Assembly (NCBI GenBank): GCA_947503525.1 | Contig: CANNEA010000002.1 | Location: 1,116,001 to 1,180,000 of the forward strand | DNA: 64,000 bases | DNA from: an uncultured Carboxylicivirga sp. | Lineage (GTDB): Bacteria > Bacteroidota > Bacteroidia > Bacteroidales > Marinilabiliaceae | Reading direction: 5' to 3' | Shown here: positions 35,565 through 44,890 of the stretch, one piece after another | How positions within the stretch are numbered: position 1 is the stretch's first letter | How the letters are laid out: each line of letters opens with the position of its first letter | Translations under genes and position numbers: made by a program | Notes under the pieces: generated by a model | What the model was told of the DNA's origin: nothing | What the model saw: the letters and a program-made list of their open reading frames with translations, nothing else | Databases searched by the model: none

Positions 35565-37001
35565 ATGATAAAAACTGAATATGGCACAGACATATTTTTT
35601 TTAGTTTGGCTAATGGTCTTTACGACATGTTCAGTTAATGGGTATGCTAATGTAACTGTACCCGATACTTCAATTGGAGGCTTAAAGGATAGTACTCAGG
35701 TTCGACAAATCATTATATCAGGAAATAAAGTAACCAAGTCGAGGGTTATTTTAAATGAGATGGTGTTTAAAATTGGGGATAGTATTGTTGTTACTCAATT
35801 GGGCTCGGCATTAAAACGTAGCAGAGAAAACCTATTGAATACCTCGCTTTTTAATTTTGTTTCAATTACTTATGCTATTCAGTCCGATGGAGGTGTGATT
35901 TTCCACGTTAAAGTTGACGAACGTTGGTATTGGTGGGTCTTTCCGATATTTGAACATGCAGACAGAAACCTTAGTTCATTTCTTGAAAACGGTGATTGGT
36001 CAAGAATGAATTATGGTGTTTATCTTAAGAAGGATAATTTTAGAGGACGAAAAGAAGTATTGAAATTAAAGGTAAAAGCGGGCTTTTCTACCGATATAGC
36101 TTTAAGTTTTCATTCTCCGGAATACAAGCGTAAGACAGGTTGGGGCTTGGAGCTTAATGCTAAAGGTAATAATGAGTTGCCATTTGTTACCTATGCGAAT
36201 CAACCTATTTTTCTGTCGCTTCAGAATGAGATGGCCCAGTATTATTCAAAAATATCACTTTATTATACTATTCGAACTGATTTATACCAAAGGCATGAGA
36301 TACGCCTTTCGCATGATGGGTATAGTGTTAATGATACCATAATTGAATTAAATCCGAATTATCTGACCGAAGGAAACTCTGAAATGCAGTATGTGAGTTT
36401 GTCTTATCAATATCATTATGATAGGAGAGATTCAAAAGCTTATCCACTGAATGGTACCAACGTGAAACTGCAGCTTAAACAAATGGGTTTTGGGATATTT
36501 AGTGACGAATTAAATGATTTAAGCTTAAAGGCAAGATTTCAGCAGTTTGCAGGATTGGCAAACAGGTTGCATTGGGGAGGAACCATTGAAGGCAGAGTGT
36601 CGACAAGTGACCAGTTGCCTTATGTCTTGAATTCTGGTTTAGGGTATAAAAGTTTTATGAATGGCTATGAATTATATGTTATTGATGGAACTAATAATGC
36701 TATGGTTCAAAACAAATTATTGTTCACCATCCTTGAACCCAAGGTGAAGAATATTGGGTTTATTCCGCTGACTCAATTTGCTAAAATTCATTACGCGTTT
36801 TATCTAAAGGCTTATTTTGATTTTGGATATGCCTGGCAATTGCATCCCGACCCAAGCAATACCTTGGTTAACGATTGGCAATATGGCTATGGTCTTGGTT
36901 TGGATTTGGTAACCTTCTATGATAAAGTGTTGAGTTTTAATTATTCTGCAAACAAACAAGGGCAGCATGGTTTTTTTATTCACCTTAATCTTGATTTGTA
37001 A
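35565..37001 (+). CDS. BamA/TamA family outer-membrane protein with one POTRA domain
   Basis: A 478-residue outer-membrane protein. An N-terminal signal (FFLVWLMVFTTCSVNG) precedes one POTRA-like domain (QVRQIIISGNKVTKSRVILNEMVFKIGDSI) and DERWYWW. The rest forms a barrel with many aromatic residues and a final ...HLNLDL. It is half the length of BamA, so it resembles a minimal TamA/Omp85-type protein. It should insert or move substrates in the outer membrane, but the substrate is not known. It follows the CBS gene by 12 bp and precedes nadK. Confidence 0.82.
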   Translation: MIKTEYGTDIFFLVWLMVFTTCSVNGYANVTVPDTSIGGLKDSTQVRQIIISGNKVTKSRVILNEMVFKIGDSIVVTQLGSALKRSRENLLNTSLFNFVSITYAIQSDGGVIFHVKVDERWYWWVFPIFEHADRNLSSFLENGDWSRMNYGVYLKKDNFRGRKEVLKLKVKAGFSTDIALSFHSPEYKRKTGWGLELNAKGNNELPFVTYANQPIFLSLQNEMAQYYSKISLYYTIRTDLYQRHEIRLSHDGYSVNDTIIELNPNYLTEGNSEMQYVSLSYQYHYDRRDSKAYPLNGTNVKLQLKQMGFGIFSDELNDLSLKARFQQFAGLANRLHWGGTIEGRVSTSDQLPYVLNSGLGYKSFMNGYELYVIDGTNNAMVQNKLLFTILEPKVKNIGFIPLTQFAKIHYAFYLKAYFDFGYAWQLHPDPSNTLVNDWQYGYGLGLDLVTFYDKVLSFNYSANKQGQHGFFIHLNLDL

Positions 37002-37045
37002 GCTTTAATGTACCTTTGTTATTTAAATAATATAAAAGGGGTAGT

Positions 37046-37924
37046 ATGCGTATTGCAGTTTTTGGTAAAAAATTCGGAAAGCTTTTTTATTCTTCCTGCG
37101 TCAATCTTTTTCAGATATTGAAAGAGAATGAGGTTGAAGTTATTATTTATAAACCCTTCTATGAGTTTTTGTTGTCCAATGTAAAAATGAAACCTGATGT
37201 TGTTGGTTTCTTTGAAAATGGGGCAGGGATAAAAGACGTAGATCAGTTTTTTAGCATTGGGGGCGATGGTACTTTTCTCGATGCCGTTAATTTTGTCCAT
37301 GACTCTGGTATTCCAATTGTAGGCATCAATAGTGGAAGGCTTGGTTTCTTAGCCGATGTATCTCAACAGGAAATGGGAACTGTAATTACTGATGTTATAC
37401 GAGGGCATTATAAAATTCATAAGCTTGATCTTCTTTCACTAAAAACGGATGTGCAGTTATTCGATGCTAATCACTATGCATTAAATGAATTATCAATTGT
37501 TAAGCGGGATAGTGCTTCGATGATTACCATACATACCTATGTGAATGATGAATTTGTTAATTCGTACTGGGCTGATGGTTTAATTATTTCCACACCAACC
37601 GGATCAACGGCATATTCGTTAAGTGTTGGAGGACCCATTATTCATCCGGATTCACAAAATTTTGTTATTACACCAATTGCTCCTCATAATTTAACGGTAA
37701 GGCCTATGGTTGTCCCAAATAATGTTGAGATCACCCTTAAGGTGGAAGGGCGTGATACTAAGTTTCTGGCATCATTGGATTCAAGAAGTGAGGTGTTTGA
37801 AGAAAGTGTTCAACTAAGAGTAAAAAAGGCAGATTTTAGTATTAATGTGATCAAGCTACCGGAGTATTCTTTTTTCACAACCCTAAGAAATAAACTAATG
37901 TGGGGGCTTGACAAGCGGAATTGA
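37046..37924 (+). CDS. nadK: NAD kinase
   Basis: ATP-NAD kinase of 292 residues, making NADP. It has FSIGGDGTFLDA (the GGDG loop), GINSGRLGFL, NELSIVKR and the substrate region STPTGSTAYSLSVGGPI. It lies in the conserved Bacteroidota run nadK-DUF6089-uppS-bamA-ompH. Confidence 0.95.
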   Translation: MRIAVFGKKFGKLFYSSCVNLFQILKENEVEVIIYKPFYEFLLSNVKMKPDVVGFFENGAGIKDVDQFFSIGGDGTFLDAVNFVHDSGIPIVGINSGRLGFLADVSQQEMGTVITDVIRGHYKIHKLDLLSLKTDVQLFDANHYALNELSIVKRDSASMITIHTYVNDEFVNSYWADGLIISTPTGSTAYSLSVGGPIIHPDSQNFVITPIAPHNLTVRPMVVPNNVEITLKVEGRDTKFLASLDSRSEVFEESVQLRVKKADFSINVIKLPEYSFFTTLRNKLMWGLDKRN

Positions 37925-38019
37925 TGGCTGATAACAATATTTTATCAAAAAAAGTGTTTGTATAGTAGTTGAAATAAATCGAAACTAGCTAGCTAACCCT
38001 AGATTCAAAAATTAAATAA

Positions 38020-38027
38020 TACATTTG
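38020..38027 (+). promoter_or_regulatory. Possible -7 element (TACATTTG) at the start of the DUF6089 gene
   Basis: TACATTTG is a consensus TAnnTTTG, but it overlaps the GTG usually read as the DUF6089 start and has no clear -33 partner. If used, translation must begin downstream, for example at TTG 38048 or GTG 38051. Confidence 0.3.
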
Positions 38028-38827
38028 TGTTAACTGTCAATAAGTTCTTGGTGATACTCCGCAAAAATCAAATAAATAAGTGTTTTAATTGTAAGGCGTA
38101 TGGAAGTTTGTTGTTGCTTGCCATATTGTTCCTATTCGCAATAGACACCACCAAAGCTCAAGATCGAATTGAGCTTGGAGGATTTATTGGAACGTCATAT
38201 TATTTTGGAGATCTAAATCCATCCAGACAATTTTATCGACCGCATCTAGCCATTGGAGGAATTGGACGTTACGCTTATTCTGACCGTTTGGCCTTGAAAG
38301 CTACCGCTCTATATGGAAAGATTAGTGGTGCTTATTCGCCTGATTTAAATTACAAAGACCTTAGACAACCCGCTCAGCAGATTGGAGATCCTGAATATGC
38401 TTTTCAGAATGTAGTAGGTGATGTATCGGTGCAAGCGGAGTTTAATTTTCTATCCTATGACCATAAATTTATTTCAAGTACTAATTTTACGCCTTATCTT
38501 TCAGTAGGCTTAGGTACAACCTTTTATAATAGAAAATCCGGTGATGCCGGAAATCTTACCAGTAAACCAACTTTTATATTATCTTTGCCGTTCGGTGTTG
38601 GAGTCAAGTATAAGGTCAACAAGTGGGTGAGAGTAGGCGCAGAGTGGTCTTTTCGAAAAACATTTGTCGACGATCTGGATTATGAAGGTCCGGGTGATAT
38701 TGATCCTTCAGATCCTTATGGGTTTGGCAACACTGTGACACATAATAATGATTGGATCTCATATGCAGGCGTTTACGTTACAATAAGTATGTTGAAGCGT
38801 AAAAGTTCATGTAATGGAGGCTATTAA
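38027..38827 (+). CDS. DUF6089 family outer-membrane protein
   Basis: A 266-residue protein with a signal peptide (GSLLLLAILFLFAIDTTKA, cut before QDRIELGGF). Its strand-rich body is typical of a small eight-stranded barrel (ELGGFIGTSYYFGDLNP at the start, WRVGAEWSFRKTF-like strands near the end). DUF6089 proteins lie between nadK and uppS in many Bacteroidota and are of unknown role in envelope building. There is no ATG before the signal peptide; GTG 38027 is used, though a -7 element overlaps it and a later GTG/TTG is possible. Confidence 0.8.
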   Translation: MLTVNKFLVILRKNQINKCFNCKAYGSLLLLAILFLFAIDTTKAQDRIELGGFIGTSYYFGDLNPSRQFYRPHLAIGGIGRYAYSDRLALKATALYGKISGAYSPDLNYKDLRQPAQQIGDPEYAFQNVVGDVSVQAEFNFLSYDHKFISSTNFTPYLSVGLGTTFYNRKSGDAGNLTSKPTFILSLPFGVGVKYKVNKWVRVGAEWSFRKTFVDDLDYEGPGDIDPSDPYGFGNTVTHNNDWISYAGVYVTISMLKRKSSCNGGY

Positions 38828-38842
38828 AAGAGGACAGTTGAA

Positions 38843-39583
38843 ATGTCATTACAAGACCAACTGATAAAAGATAGATTACCTAGTCATGTTGCCATTATAA
38901 TGGATGGTAATGGACGTTGGGCCAAAAAAAGAGGCAACTCACGAGTGTTTGGTCATAAACACGGAGTTACTGCTGTGCGGGAAGTCACCGAAACTTCTGC
39001 GGAGCTGGGTATTGAGTACCTTACTCTTTATGCCTTTAGTACCGAAAACTGGAGTCGACCAAAAACAGAAGTTGATGCATTAATGAGTTTATTAGTTTCA
39101 ACGATTAGTTCAGAAACAAAAACTCTGATGAAAAACAACGTTAAGTTGAATGCGATTGGATGTAAAGAGAATTTACCAAGTGGCGTTCAAAAACGATTGA
39201 ATGAATGTATTGATAAAACTTCGGGAAATACAGGCTTGACTCTGACCTTAGCTTTAAGTTATAGCTCAAGGTGGGAAATTTTGGAGGCGATTAAAAAGAT
39301 TGTTATAGAAGTTGAAGATAAGCAGTTTGATATAAGTCAATTAGATGATGAGGCATTTGGTTCGTATTTGGCAACACAAGGGATGCCAGATCCTGAATTA
39401 ATGATCAGAACCAGTGGTGAACATCGAATAAGTAACTTTTTGCTTTGGCAATTAGCGTATTCTGAGCTATATTTCTGCGATATTTTGTGGCCCGACTTTA
39501 GGAGAGAAGATTATTACCGGGCTTTGATAGATTATCAGGGACGTGAGAGACGTTTTGGAAAAACTGGTGATCAAATTAAATAA
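38843..39583 (+). CDS. uppS: Isoprenyl transferase (undecaprenyl diphosphate synthase type)
   Basis: Cis-prenyltransferase of 246 residues that makes the lipid carrier for cell wall and O-antigen synthesis. Signatures are VAIIMDGNGRWAKKRG, YLTLYAFSTENWSRP and LMIRTSGEHRISNFLLWQLAYSELYF. It lies 15 bp after the DUF6089 gene and directly precedes bamA, so wall and outer-membrane synthesis are grouped. Confidence 0.95.
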   Translation: MSLQDQLIKDRLPSHVAIIMDGNGRWAKKRGNSRVFGHKHGVTAVREVTETSAELGIEYLTLYAFSTENWSRPKTEVDALMSLLVSTISSETKTLMKNNVKLNAIGCKENLPSGVQKRLNECIDKTSGNTGLTLTLALSYSSRWEILEAIKKIVIEVEDKQFDISQLDDEAFGSYLATQGMPDPELMIRTSGEHRISNFLLWQLAYSELYFCDILWPDFRREDYYRALIDYQGRERRFGKTGDQIK

Positions 39584-39674
39584 TGATTTATAGGAACAAT
39601 ATTTTAAAAGGATTTGTGAAAGATGACGTGTGAAATATTGATCTATAACCTTAACGAGCAAACTATTAAAATAA

Positions 39675-42266
39675 ATGAAAGGTATCTACCACTATAAGTT
39701 TTTATTGGTTTTCATATTTATATTATCCTACGTGTTTGCTACAGGTCAGGATATTCCCAATATTTCATATTCTGGCTCACCAAAAAAATACGAGATTGCA
39801 AACATCGAAGTTATTGGTGTTGAGAATCTTGATCCCAAAATATTAGTTAACATTAGTGGATTGAAGGTTGGACAGATGATATCTGTTCCTGGAGATGAAG
39901 TATCAGAAGCCATTCGCAGATATTGGAATCATGGCTTGTTTTCTGATGTGAAGATCAAAGCTGCAAAGATTGAAGGAAGAAAGATATTTCTTGAAATATT
40001 ACTTCAAGAACGTCCGAGACTATCCGATATGAGTTTCTACGGTCTTAAAAAGAGTGAAGTAGAAACTGTTGAAGAAAAGGTGGCAATGATGAAGGGGTCT
40101 CAGGTTACTCCTTATATGATTGCTCGTGCCGAAAAATACATCACGGACTATTTCGTATCGAAGGGTTTTTACAATACCGAGGTTAACATTATTCAAAAAG
40201 ATGATCCGGCTAAAGCTAATCATGTTAAGCTGGAAATTAATGTTGATAAAAAAGACAAGGTGAAGGTAAATTCATTGATTTTTGAAGGTAATACCGTCTT
40301 AACAGATGGTAAGCTGAATAAAGCCATGAAAAAGACCAATGCCAAAGGAAATATGTTTAACTTCTTTAAAACAAAGAAATTTGTTGTTGAGAAGTATGAA
40401 GAAGATTTAGTAGCTGTTATCGATAAGTATAATGAACTTGGTCATCGTGATGCACGTATTGTATCAGAAGACGTAATTAGAAATATCGAAGATAATACGG
40501 TTGATGTCAAGATTACAATTGAAGAAGGTCGTAAGTATTACTTTGGTGATATTAGCTGGGTTGGTAATACTATATATCCGGGAGAATATTTGTCTTATAA
40601 ATTACGTATTCAAAAGGGTGATATATTTAACCAGAAATTATTAGCAGAGCGATTAACTGACGATGAAGATGCTGTTCATAACGAATACATGGATAAAGGG
40701 TATCTTTTTTCTAATATCAGTCCGGTTGAAGTTGGTGTTCAAGGTGATACGATTAACCTTGAAATGCGCATCTATGAAGGACAGCAGGCCACCATTAACA
40801 ATGTTGTAATTCGCGGTAACAGTAAAACTCATGAGCACGTTGTTCGTCGTGAGATTAGAACTAAGCCGGGGCAGTTGTTTAGTAAATCCGAATTAATTCG
40901 TACGGTTCGAGAATTGGCTCAATTAGGGCACTTCGATCCTGAAAAAATTGTTCCGGATGTACAACCTAATCAGGATAATGGTACTGTAGATTTAGTTTAT
41001 CAGCTTGAAGAAAAAGCAAATGACCAGATTGAATTATCCGGAGGTTGGGGTGCAGGAATGTTTGTTGGATCATTAGGACTTAAGTTTACAAACTTCTCGA
41101 TTCGAAATATTTTTAATCCCGAGGCATGGAGACCATTACCTACCGGAGATGGACAAACTCTGGCACTTAGGGCTCAAACCAATGGTAAGTTTTATCAGTC
41201 ATATAGTCTTTCTTTCACTGAACCATGGTTAGGTGGTAAGAAACCAAATTCACTTAGCTTTTCGGTTTATCACTCTATTCAAACTGGTGTTAGTGGAAGT
41301 TATTATAATCCATCATATGGGTATGGTGGAGGATATGGTGGCTATGGTGGTTACGGCGGAGGCTATGGCAGTGGTTATGGTGGTGGTTATGACCAATCAG
41401 CCATTGATCAACATATGAAAATTACCGGGGCTTCACTTGGTTTTGGTAAACGTTTGAGTTGGCCTGATGACTGGTTTACTTTGTATACCGAAGCAAGTTA
41501 CCAACGCTACGACCTTAGAGACTGGAATTACTTCATCATGCAGAATGGTATTTCGCATAACCTGAACTTTAAAGTTATTCTTAGTCGTCGTTCAATAGAT
41601 AATCCAATCTATACTCGTCGCGGATCTGACTTTTCTGTGGGATTAGAATTTACTCCTCCATGGTCAATGTGGTCTGACACTGACTGGTCGAGAGAAGATA
41701 TTTCTCAGGAAGAAAGATACCAAAGAATTGAATACCATAAGTGGACCTTTAAAGGAGCCGTATATAAGCCAATTGATAATCTGGAGAAATTGGTTGTGAT
41801 GGGCCGTATGGAAATGGGATTCTTAGGGTATTATAATAAAGACTTACAATCACCATTTGAAAAGTATGTACTAGGTGGTGATGGTATGTCGGGTTATAGT
41901 ATGTATGGTAGTGAAACTATTGGTTTACGTGGTTATGAAAATTCATCACTTACACCATATAATACTCAAGGTTCATACGATGGTAATATCTATAATAAGT
42001 TAACTCTTGAAGTTAGATATCCATTAGCATTGCAACCTTCGGCAACAGTATTTGCTTTAGGATTTTTAGAAGCGGGTAATGCCTGGAGTCAATATGAAGA
42101 TTATAATCCATTTGAGTTAAAACGTGCAGCCGGTGTTGGTTTAAGAATATTCTTACCGATATTTGGATTGATGGGTATTGATTGGGGTTATGGATTTGAT
42201 GATAGTCAGTACCGAAGTAATGCAGGTGGAAGTCAATTCCATTTTGTTATCGGTCAAAGTTTCTAG
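39675..42266 (+). CDS. bamA: Outer-membrane protein assembly factor BamA
   Basis: Omp85-family insertase of 863 residues. Signal peptide, then about five POTRA domains (residues about 40-450; repeats such as KVNSLIFEGNTVLTDGKLNKAM and ATINNVVIRGNSKTHEHVVRREI). A 16-stranded barrel follows, with GLRGYE and a C-terminal FHFVIGQSF. A Gly/Tyr-rich insertion at about residues 545-573 interrupts the barrel, probably in a surface loop. Upstream uppS and downstream Skp-like chaperones form the usual envelope cluster. Confidence 0.95.
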   Translation: MKGIYHYKFLLVFIFILSYVFATGQDIPNISYSGSPKKYEIANIEVIGVENLDPKILVNISGLKVGQMISVPGDEVSEAIRRYWNHGLFSDVKIKAAKIEGRKIFLEILLQERPRLSDMSFYGLKKSEVETVEEKVAMMKGSQVTPYMIARAEKYITDYFVSKGFYNTEVNIIQKDDPAKANHVKLEINVDKKDKVKVNSLIFEGNTVLTDGKLNKAMKKTNAKGNMFNFFKTKKFVVEKYEEDLVAVIDKYNELGHRDARIVSEDVIRNIEDNTVDVKITIEEGRKYYFGDISWVGNTIYPGEYLSYKLRIQKGDIFNQKLLAERLTDDEDAVHNEYMDKGYLFSNISPVEVGVQGDTINLEMRIYEGQQATINNVVIRGNSKTHEHVVRREIRTKPGQLFSKSELIRTVRELAQLGHFDPEKIVPDVQPNQDNGTVDLVYQLEEKANDQIELSGGWGAGMFVGSLGLKFTNFSIRNIFNPEAWRPLPTGDGQTLALRAQTNGKFYQSYSLSFTEPWLGGKKPNSLSFSVYHSIQTGVSGSYYNPSYGYGGGYGGYGGYGGGYGSGYGGGYDQSAIDQHMKITGASLGFGKRLSWPDDWFTLYTEASYQRYDLRDWNYFIMQNGISHNLNFKVILSRRSIDNPIYTRRGSDFSVGLEFTPPWSMWSDTDWSREDISQEERYQRIEYHKWTFKGAVYKPIDNLEKLVVMGRMEMGFLGYYNKDLQSPFEKYVLGGDGMSGYSMYGSETIGLRGYENSSLTPYNTQGSYDGNIYNKLTLEVRYPLALQPSATVFALGFLEAGNAWSQYEDYNPFELKRAAGVGLRIFLPIFGLMGIDWGYGFDDSQYRSNAGGSQFHFVIGQSF
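41312..41393 (+). repeat. Gly/Tyr-rich low-complexity repeat inside bamA
   Basis: Degenerate GGT-GGN-TAT-type units encode repeated GYGG motifs. The DNA repeat is not exact, so it probably grew by codon duplication in an exposed loop of the barrel. Confidence 0.75.
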
Positions 42267-42333
42267 TGTTGAGAGAATTAGAAAAGTGGTTTGATTTTTG
42301 TTTGTTTTGGGTATAAACCAAAATTATTGAGCT

Positions 42334-42846
42334 ATGAAAAATATACTTTTAGTAGGATTACTTTTAATTAGCAGTTTACTTAGTGCACAAAAATATGCCT
42401 TTGTCGATTCAGAGTATATCTTGCGTAATATTCCAGCTTACGAAGCAGCCAATGAACAACTGAGTCAGTTGTCAGCCAAATGGCAAACAGAAATTGAAAC
42501 TCGTTTCGAAGAAATATCTCAACTTTATCAGACCTATCAAACGGAGAATGTTTTTCTTTCGAATGAAATGAAGATTAAACGAGAGAATGAAATTGTGGAG
42601 AAAGAAAAACAAGCCAAGCAACTGCAACAAAGTTATTTTGGTCAGGATGGTGAGTTGTTTAAACGAAGAGAGTCATTAGTTAAGCCAATACAAGACGATA
42701 TATTTAATGCGATATCCGAAATTGCTGCAGATAAAAATATAGCAGCAGTTTTCGACAAGGCATCAGGAATGGGTATCATGTATGTTGATTCGAAAAATGA
42801 TATCAGCGATGAAGTATTGGTTAAACTTGGGTATAAGAGTGAATAA
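42334..42846 (+). CDS. OmpH/Skp-family periplasmic chaperone, copy 1
   Basis: A 170-residue Skp-like chaperone: signal peptide (LLVGLLLISSLLSA), a strand (KYAFVDSEYILRNIPAY), a long helical coiled arm with many Glu, Gln and Lys, and a C-terminal strand (NIAAVFDKASGMGIMYVD). Such proteins hold outer-membrane proteins before BamA inserts them. It is the first of three tandem copies, 67 bp after bamA. Confidence 0.9.
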   Translation: MKNILLVGLLLISSLLSAQKYAFVDSEYILRNIPAYEAANEQLSQLSAKWQTEIETRFEEISQLYQTYQTENVFLSNEMKIKRENEIVEKEKQAKQLQQSYFGQDGELFKRRESLVKPIQDDIFNAISEIAADKNIAAVFDKASGMGIMYVDSKNDISDEVLVKLGYKSE

Positions 42847-42880
42847 TAAAAACCAGAATAGAGATTAAAACATTTCAATA

Positions 42881-43393
42881 ATGAATAAAGTATACGCAAT
42901 ATTTACATTGATTTTGCTTGGCACATTCGGAGCATTCGCGCAGCAGCCGATGAAGTTTGGGCATATTAATACGGCAGAGCTAATGGCAGTAATGCCTGAA
43001 CTTAAAGTTGTAGAAACTGCTTTGGAAACTGAGTTTAAGGAAAAAGAAGGGCAGTTAACGGTTATGCAGGAAGAGCTTCAAGGTAAACAACAGGCTTACC
43101 AACAGATGGCTTCCACTTTAACTCCAGGTGAAAGAGCCGCTCAAGAGCAGGCTTTGGGCGAAATGGGTCAGAAAGTTCAGAATTACTATTTGTTGGCTCA
43201 ACAACAGATGAAAGCCAAAGAGCAAGAGTTGAAAGCACCTATCATGCAGAAGTTAAGAACGGCTATAGAAGAAGTTGGCGAAGAAGGTGGATTTCTTTAT
43301 ATATTTGATATGACATCACGTGTGCCGGTTTTTAATTCGGAGAAAAGCATTGATGTTACACCATTGGTGAAAACAAAATTAGGGATACAATAA
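42881..43393 (+). CDS. OmpH/Skp-family periplasmic chaperone, copy 2
   Basis: A 170-residue Skp-like protein with signal peptide ending GAFAQ, the strand MKFGHINTAELMAVMPE and a Gln-rich coiled arm. The C-terminal strand contains GFLYIFDMTSRVPVFN. It is closer to copy 3 than to copy 1 (both keep KFGHIN), so it probably arose by a later duplication. Cotranscribed with its neighbours. Confidence 0.9.
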   Translation: MNKVYAIFTLILLGTFGAFAQQPMKFGHINTAELMAVMPELKVVETALETEFKEKEGQLTVMQEELQGKQQAYQQMASTLTPGERAAQEQALGEMGQKVQNYYLLAQQQMKAKEQELKAPIMQKLRTAIEEVGEEGGFLYIFDMTSRVPVFNSEKSIDVTPLVKTKLGIQ

Positions 43394-43421
43394 AGAGTAG
43401 AATAAGATAAAATTTAAGCAT

Positions 43422-43943
43422 ATGAAATTTTTAAAAGTTATAGTAGTTCTAGTTGCCTTTACCTTATCTGGAAAGGCTGTTGCACAGGATTTAAAATTTG
43501 GTCATATTAATATACAAGAATTAGTTGCTCAGCTTCCTGAAAAGTTGACTGCTGATAAAACCTTGCAAGATGAGGCCACTAAGTTGCAGAACCAATTGCA
43601 AGTGATGCAAAGTGATTTAGAGAAGAGATATACAGAGTACATGGCACAACGTGATACTTTACCTGATCTAATTCGTGCGACGAAAGAGAAAGAAATTCAG
43701 GATCAAGATCAACGTCTTCAGCAATACAGCCAGATGGCTCAGCAATCATTAGGTCAGAAAGAGCAGCAATTGCTTCAGCCTATTATTGTGAAAGTACAGA
43801 AGGCTATTGAAGAAGTAGGCCAGGAGCAAGGATTAATTTACATCTTTGATATTAGTACACAGGTTGTAGTATACCACTCACCTACAAGTATTGATTGTGC
43901 TGAATTTGTTAGAGCTAAATTAACTGCAGCGCCAGCACTTTAA
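43422..43943 (+). CDS. OmpH/Skp-family periplasmic chaperone, copy 3
   Basis: A 173-residue Skp-like protein. Signal peptide ending GKAVAQ, strand DLKFGHINIQELVAQLPE, and a helical arm rich in Gln (QQYSQMAQQSLGQKEQQLLQP). The C-terminal part keeps GLIYIFDISTQVVVY. It ends the bamA-ompH run, which closes with a strong terminator. Confidence 0.9.
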   Translation: MKFLKVIVVLVAFTLSGKAVAQDLKFGHINIQELVAQLPEKLTADKTLQDEATKLQNQLQVMQSDLEKRYTEYMAQRDTLPDLIRATKEKEIQDQDQRLQQYSQMAQQSLGQKEQQLLQPIIVKVQKAIEEVGQEQGLIYIFDISTQVVVYHSPTSIDCAEFVRAKLTAAPAL

Positions 43944-43966
43944 GAAATAGATAGTATTCAAATATT

Positions 43967-44000
43967 AGCGGGTGACTTTTATAAGTCACCCGCTTTTGTA
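43967..44000 (+). terminator. Intrinsic terminator after the third ompH gene
   Basis: A perfect 12-bp stem (43967-43978 with 43983-43994) with loop TTAT, followed by a short T run. Confidence 0.8.
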
Positions 44001-44025
44001 TCTTTAAGGTTTAGATGTTATAATT

Positions 44026-44850
44026 ATGAAAAAGGCAGGCCCAATTGCAGTTTTTGACTCAGGTTATGGTGGATTAACAGTATTGGATAAGATCGTTAAA
44101 CACCTTCCTGAATATGATTATATCTATTTAGGTGATAATGCTCGTACGCCATACGGGACCAGATCCTTTGATGTGGTTTATGAGTATACCTTGCAGGCTG
44201 TTGAGAAGTTATTCTCTCTTGGAGCACACCTTATTATATTGGCCTGCAATACCGCATCCGCTAAGGCTTTGCGTAATATTCAACAAAAGGACTTGCCACG
44301 GATTGATCCGGAAAGAAGGGTTCTTGGAGTTATTCGTCCGAGTGTCGAAAGAGTAAATGATCTCTCTAAAAGTAAGCATATAGGTGTTCTAGGCACAATA
44401 GGTACCGTACAGTCGGAATCGTATGTGATGGAAATAGAAAAGCTTTTCCCTGAAATGACCGTTAAACAAGAGGCTTGCCCAATGTGGGTGCCTCTGGTTG
44501 AGAATAATGAATTTAATGATATTGGCTCGGATTATTTTGTCGCAAAAAACATTAATCGTCTCATACAATCGGATGAGGAAATAGACGCTGTTATTCTTGG
44601 TTGTACCCACTACCCTCTATTATTGCCTAAGATAAGACAATATCTAAAGAATGATATTAATGTGATTGAGCAAGGTGATATTGTTGGTGAAAGCTTAATT
44701 GACTATCTGGAGAGGCATCCTGAAATGGATGAGAAATGTTCCAAAGGAGGAGAAGTGAAATTCTTTACAACCGAAAACGTTGAAAAGTTTAAGCAAACTG
44801 CGGGAATTTTCTTCGAAGGTGAAATCAGTGTTGAGAACATACACTTATAA
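44026..44850 (+). CDS. murI: Glutamate racemase
   Basis: Cofactor-independent racemase of 274 residues that supplies D-glutamate for peptidoglycan. The two catalytic cysteines are in LACNTASA and LGCTHYPLL, and the N-terminal substrate motif is VFDSGYGGLTVL. It directly follows the Skp cluster but has the terminator between, so it likely has its own promoter. Confidence 0.95.
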   Translation: MKKAGPIAVFDSGYGGLTVLDKIVKHLPEYDYIYLGDNARTPYGTRSFDVVYEYTLQAVEKLFSLGAHLIILACNTASAKALRNIQQKDLPRIDPERRVLGVIRPSVERVNDLSKSKHIGVLGTIGTVQSESYVMEIEKLFPEMTVKQEACPMWVPLVENNEFNDIGSDYFVAKNINRLIQSDEEIDAVILGCTHYPLLLPKIRQYLKNDINVIEQGDIVGESLIDYLERHPEMDEKCSKGGEVKFFTTENVEKFKQTAGIFFEGEISVENIHL

Positions 44851-44851
44851 T

Positions 44852-44888
44852 AGCTCCCAAGAATTATCTCTCAGGAGCTCAGTTTTTT
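44852..44888 (+). terminator. Probable terminator after murI
   Basis: AGCTCC (44852-44857) pairs with GGAGCT (44874-44879) across a 16-base loop and is followed by AGTTTTTT. The stem is short, so the call is tentative. Confidence 0.45.
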
Positions 44889-44890
44889 CT

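Noticed and set aside
41233-41418. 61-codon frame rich in Met, Val and Ala inside bamA
   Set aside because: It is the shifted reading of the GGN-TAT repeat that encodes the Gly/Tyr loop.
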